Source: Bacteroidota bacterium
GTDB taxonomy: Bacteria > Bacteroidota > Bacteroidia > Flavobacteriales_D > Crocinitomicaceae
Assembly: GCA_016866375.1 (NCBI GenBank)
Contig: VGMK01000103.1
Coordinates: forward strand, 1-7,370
Direction: 5' to 3'
Length of the DNA: 7,370 nucleotides
In this document: positions 6,476 through 7,370 of the stretch, in pieces
Layout: the number at the start of each line of letters is the position of its first letter
Numbering within the stretch: position 1 is the stretch's first letter
Made by a program: the position numbers and the translations under genes
The notes under the pieces: generated by a model
Seen by the model: only the letters and a program-made list of their open reading frames with translations
What the model was told of the DNA's origin: nothing
Database searches by the model: none

Positions 6476-7245
6476 TGTCATTTTTGGACACCAAACAAAA
6501 ATAGTAACAAGGACAATAATTTAGATAATTAACAGCAGACAAAAAATGACTAAAACAACAAAATTTGCAATCACGACAACTTGGATACTTTTCAGCAGAG
6601 CTTATGACGCATATTGCACCAACTTGCTGACACCAGACTTAAGCAAGGAAGCCAATCCACTTGTAACAGTTATCGGAGTTTCCTCATGGACAACACTCTT
6701 GATAATTCTTAGCGTATTGACAATTTATGTAATTTATGCATACTTCATAAGCGTATTTAGACCAATTAACTTATTTCCAAATGACAAAGGATATTCCTTT
6801 GGAAACTTTGTTGCTTATGTTTATTTGGGTTACAAGGACAGTTGGACTTCTACGCTATATAAATTTCCGAAGGACTTAAAAAGGGCAAATAACTATTTCG
6901 GACATTTACTAACTAAAGGTCTTGTTTATGCAGGAGTTGTCTCAACAATAATGTGGTTACTAATAAATTATAGCAATTATTACAAAACAATTCACAGTGC
7001 AACTTTAGTTTATTCAATATTAATTGGTGGTTGTTTTATAATAGGTTACATATGGAACAAGAATCTTTACAGACAATATCTAATTGACACAAATGAACAA
7101 CAATAAAGAAAAAACGAAAAGCTAACACGGGTTTTGCGTCAGGCGGGGTAACATGCAAACTTGAAGCTTTGTGCTTTGAATCAAGTTCAGTGCTGGTTGA
7201 CAGTTTTGTGCTCCGAAACCCGCCCGAACGCAAAGCCCGAAAACG
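6471..7245 (+). mobile_element. Gene cassette 2 (polytopic membrane protein)
   Basis: The cassette is 775 bp, from T6471 to G7245. Its start core GTTAGC is the exact complement of its own R''-type box GCTAAC (7121-7126). It holds one plus-strand gene with a 75-base leader (6471-6545) and a 14-base gap between stop codon and attC. In the leader, TAATTTAG at 6517-6524 is a one-mismatch TAnnTTTG without a well-spaced TTG, so a promoter inside the cassette is not established. Confidence 0.7.
6546..7106 (+). CDS. Polytopic membrane protein, unknown function
   Basis: The protein has 186 aa from ATG 6546. Membrane segments are likely at about residues 47-70 (very hydrophobic, LLIILSVLTIYVIYAYF), 123-141 and 151-170, with a weaker one at 7-20. 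The N-terminal pattern of an aspartate and threonine in a hydrophobic region (D21, T25) followed by KEANPLV (34-40) recalls DUF5658-like small membrane proteins, where an EANP motif is typical; that link is tentative. The loop 72-122 is aromatic and basic (YKDSWTSTLYKFPKDLKR). No catalytic motif is seen. It is the only gene of cassette 2 and would depend on transcription from upstream unless it has its own promoter. Confidence 0.85.
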   Translation: MTKTTKFAITTTWILFSRAYDAYCTNLLTPDLSKEANPLVTVIGVSSWTTLLIILSVLTIYVIYAYFISVFRPINLFPNDKGYSFGNFVAYVYLGYKDSWTSTLYKFPKDLKRANNYFGHLLTKGLVYAGVVSTIMWLLINYSNYYKTIHSATLVYSILIGGCFIIGYIWNKNLYRQYLIDTNEQQ

Positions 7246-7250
7246 TTAGC
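7121..7250 (+). other. attC-like recombination site 2 (cassette 2 / cassette 3 junction)
   Basis: The site is 130 bp. R''-type box GCTAAC (7121-7126), 1-nt spacer A, left arm 7128-7147, right arm 7219-7239, 5-nt spacer AAAAC, R'-type box GTTAGC (7245-7250). The arms pair as CGGG, one wobble or mismatch, TTTGCGT, an asymmetric 2-versus-3-nt interruption, then GGCGGG, so one arm carries an extra base as attC arms do. The 71-nt middle holds a further stem AACTTGA/TCAAGTT (7158-7164 with 7181-7187). The predicted exchange point is between G7245 and T7246. It is much more GC-rich than the flanking cassette DNA. Confidence 0.75.
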
Positions 7251-7370
7251 GGTAATTTTACAAAGACATAACTAAGACAGACAATGAAAAAAAACATCCT
7301 TTACATTCTGACAATAACAGCCGTAATTTTCGCAATACAAGCTTGTAAGACCTATTACTTTCGTTCAAAT
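7246..7370 (+). mobile_element. Gene cassette 3, left end only
   Basis: The cassette begins TTAGCGGTAAT, matching the starts of cassettes 1 and 2 in the pattern GTTAnnnGTnAT when the preceding G is included. A 38-base leader follows, then a gene start. If it is a true cassette, its attC lies beyond the window and should begin with an R''-type box GCTAAC. Confidence 0.6.
7284..7370 (+). CDS. Probable lipoprotein, N-terminal fragment
   Basis: Twenty-nine codons are visible from ATG 7284 and the frame is still open at the window end. The sequence starts MKKNILYIL, continues with a hydrophobic core (TITAVIFAI) and reaches a cysteine at residue 20 in AIQACK. This fits a type II lipoprotein signal peptide, although Q at the -2 position of the lipobox is unusual. 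After cleavage the cysteine would be lipidated and the protein held in the inner or outer membrane. The mature part (KTYYFRSN) is too short to name a family. The sequence before the ATG (AGACAGACA) resembles that of cassette 2 (CAGCAGACA). Confidence 0.65.
   Translation, partial: MKKNILYILTITAVIFAIQACKTYYFRSN

Larger units (their letters stand above)
3867..7370 (+). mobile_element. Integron-like platform: recombinase, attI candidate and cassette array (continues past window)
   Basis: The element consists of the tyrosine recombinase, a promoter candidate after its stop, a hairpin next to the first GTTA core, and three tandem cassettes on one strand, of which the third is cut by the window end. 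Core housekeeping genes lie immediately to the left, so this looks like a chromosomal sedentary integron rather than a transposon-borne one. No transposase, terminal inverted repeats or target duplication is visible. The left limit is not defined by sequence; I place it at the recombinase. Confidence 0.72.

Noticed and set aside
7036..7233. Minus-strand reading frame of 65 codons
   Set aside because: It runs through the attC-like palindrome and the 3' end of the membrane protein gene; its composition is odd and it is an artefact of the GC-rich hairpin.
7121..7250. Palindrome as an intrinsic terminator or REP-type repeat
   Set aside because: No T-tract follows the stem, the two palindromes do not share sequence, and the box complementarity fits cassette ends better.
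3867..7370. Insertion sequence, integrative conjugative element or prophage
   Set aside because: No transposase, relaxase, phage genes, terminal repeats, target duplication or tRNA attachment site is visible.
1..7370. CRISPR array, tRNA, rRNA or riboswitch
   Set aside because: No spaced direct repeats, cloverleaf, rRNA signature or recognisable riboswitch core was found on either strand.

Overview
The window looks like chromosome of a Bacteroidota bacterium, probably a flavobacterium. The evidence is AT-rich DNA, no Shine-Dalgarno boxes before the genes, promoter elements of the Bacteroidota type TAnnTTTG, a Bacteroidota-style signal peptide ending SFS|Q, and household genes whose protein types are common in that phylum. 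Taxonomy is inferred from these traits, not from a marker gene.

Left part (1-3644), ordinary core genes: the 3' end of an M28-family metallopeptidase, a GreA/GreB-like protein overlapping it by one base, a small convergent coiled-coil protein, a DUF2130 protein (CxxC, long coiled coil, nuclease-like C-terminal domain) and, convergent with it, a DEAD-box RNA helicase.

Right part (3867-7370), an integron-like mobile platform: a 372-aa tyrosine recombinase is followed directly by a candidate outward promoter (TTTG-N22-TATATTTG), a perfect 19-bp inverted repeat and then a series of gene cassettes on the same strand. Two cassettes are complete (5089-6470 and 6471-7245) and a third begins at 7246. 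Each complete cassette starts at a GTTA core and ends in an attC-like imperfect palindrome. The key evidence is that the 5' half-site of each cassette is complementary to the R''-type half-site at its own 3' end: GTTATG with CATAAC for cassette 1, and GTTAGC with GCTAAC for cassette 2. This is expected if each was a circle opened between G and TT. Both attC-like sites share a layout (6-base R box, 1-nt spacer, stem, 5-nt spacer, 6-base R box) although their stem sequences are unrelated.

The recombinase is Xer-like. It has all the catalytic residues, but the short segment before its HxxR motif seems to leave no room for the extra helix that defines classical IntI, and it carries about 90 additional N-terminal residues. 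It points the same way as the cassettes, whereas classical intI is divergent. I therefore read the region as a sedentary chromosomal integron or integron analogue of Bacteroidota that tools requiring an IntI signature could miss. The cargo genes, a secreted coiled-coil/beta protein, a polytopic membrane protein and a lipoprotein, are all envelope proteins of unknown function. How many cassettes follow cannot be seen here.
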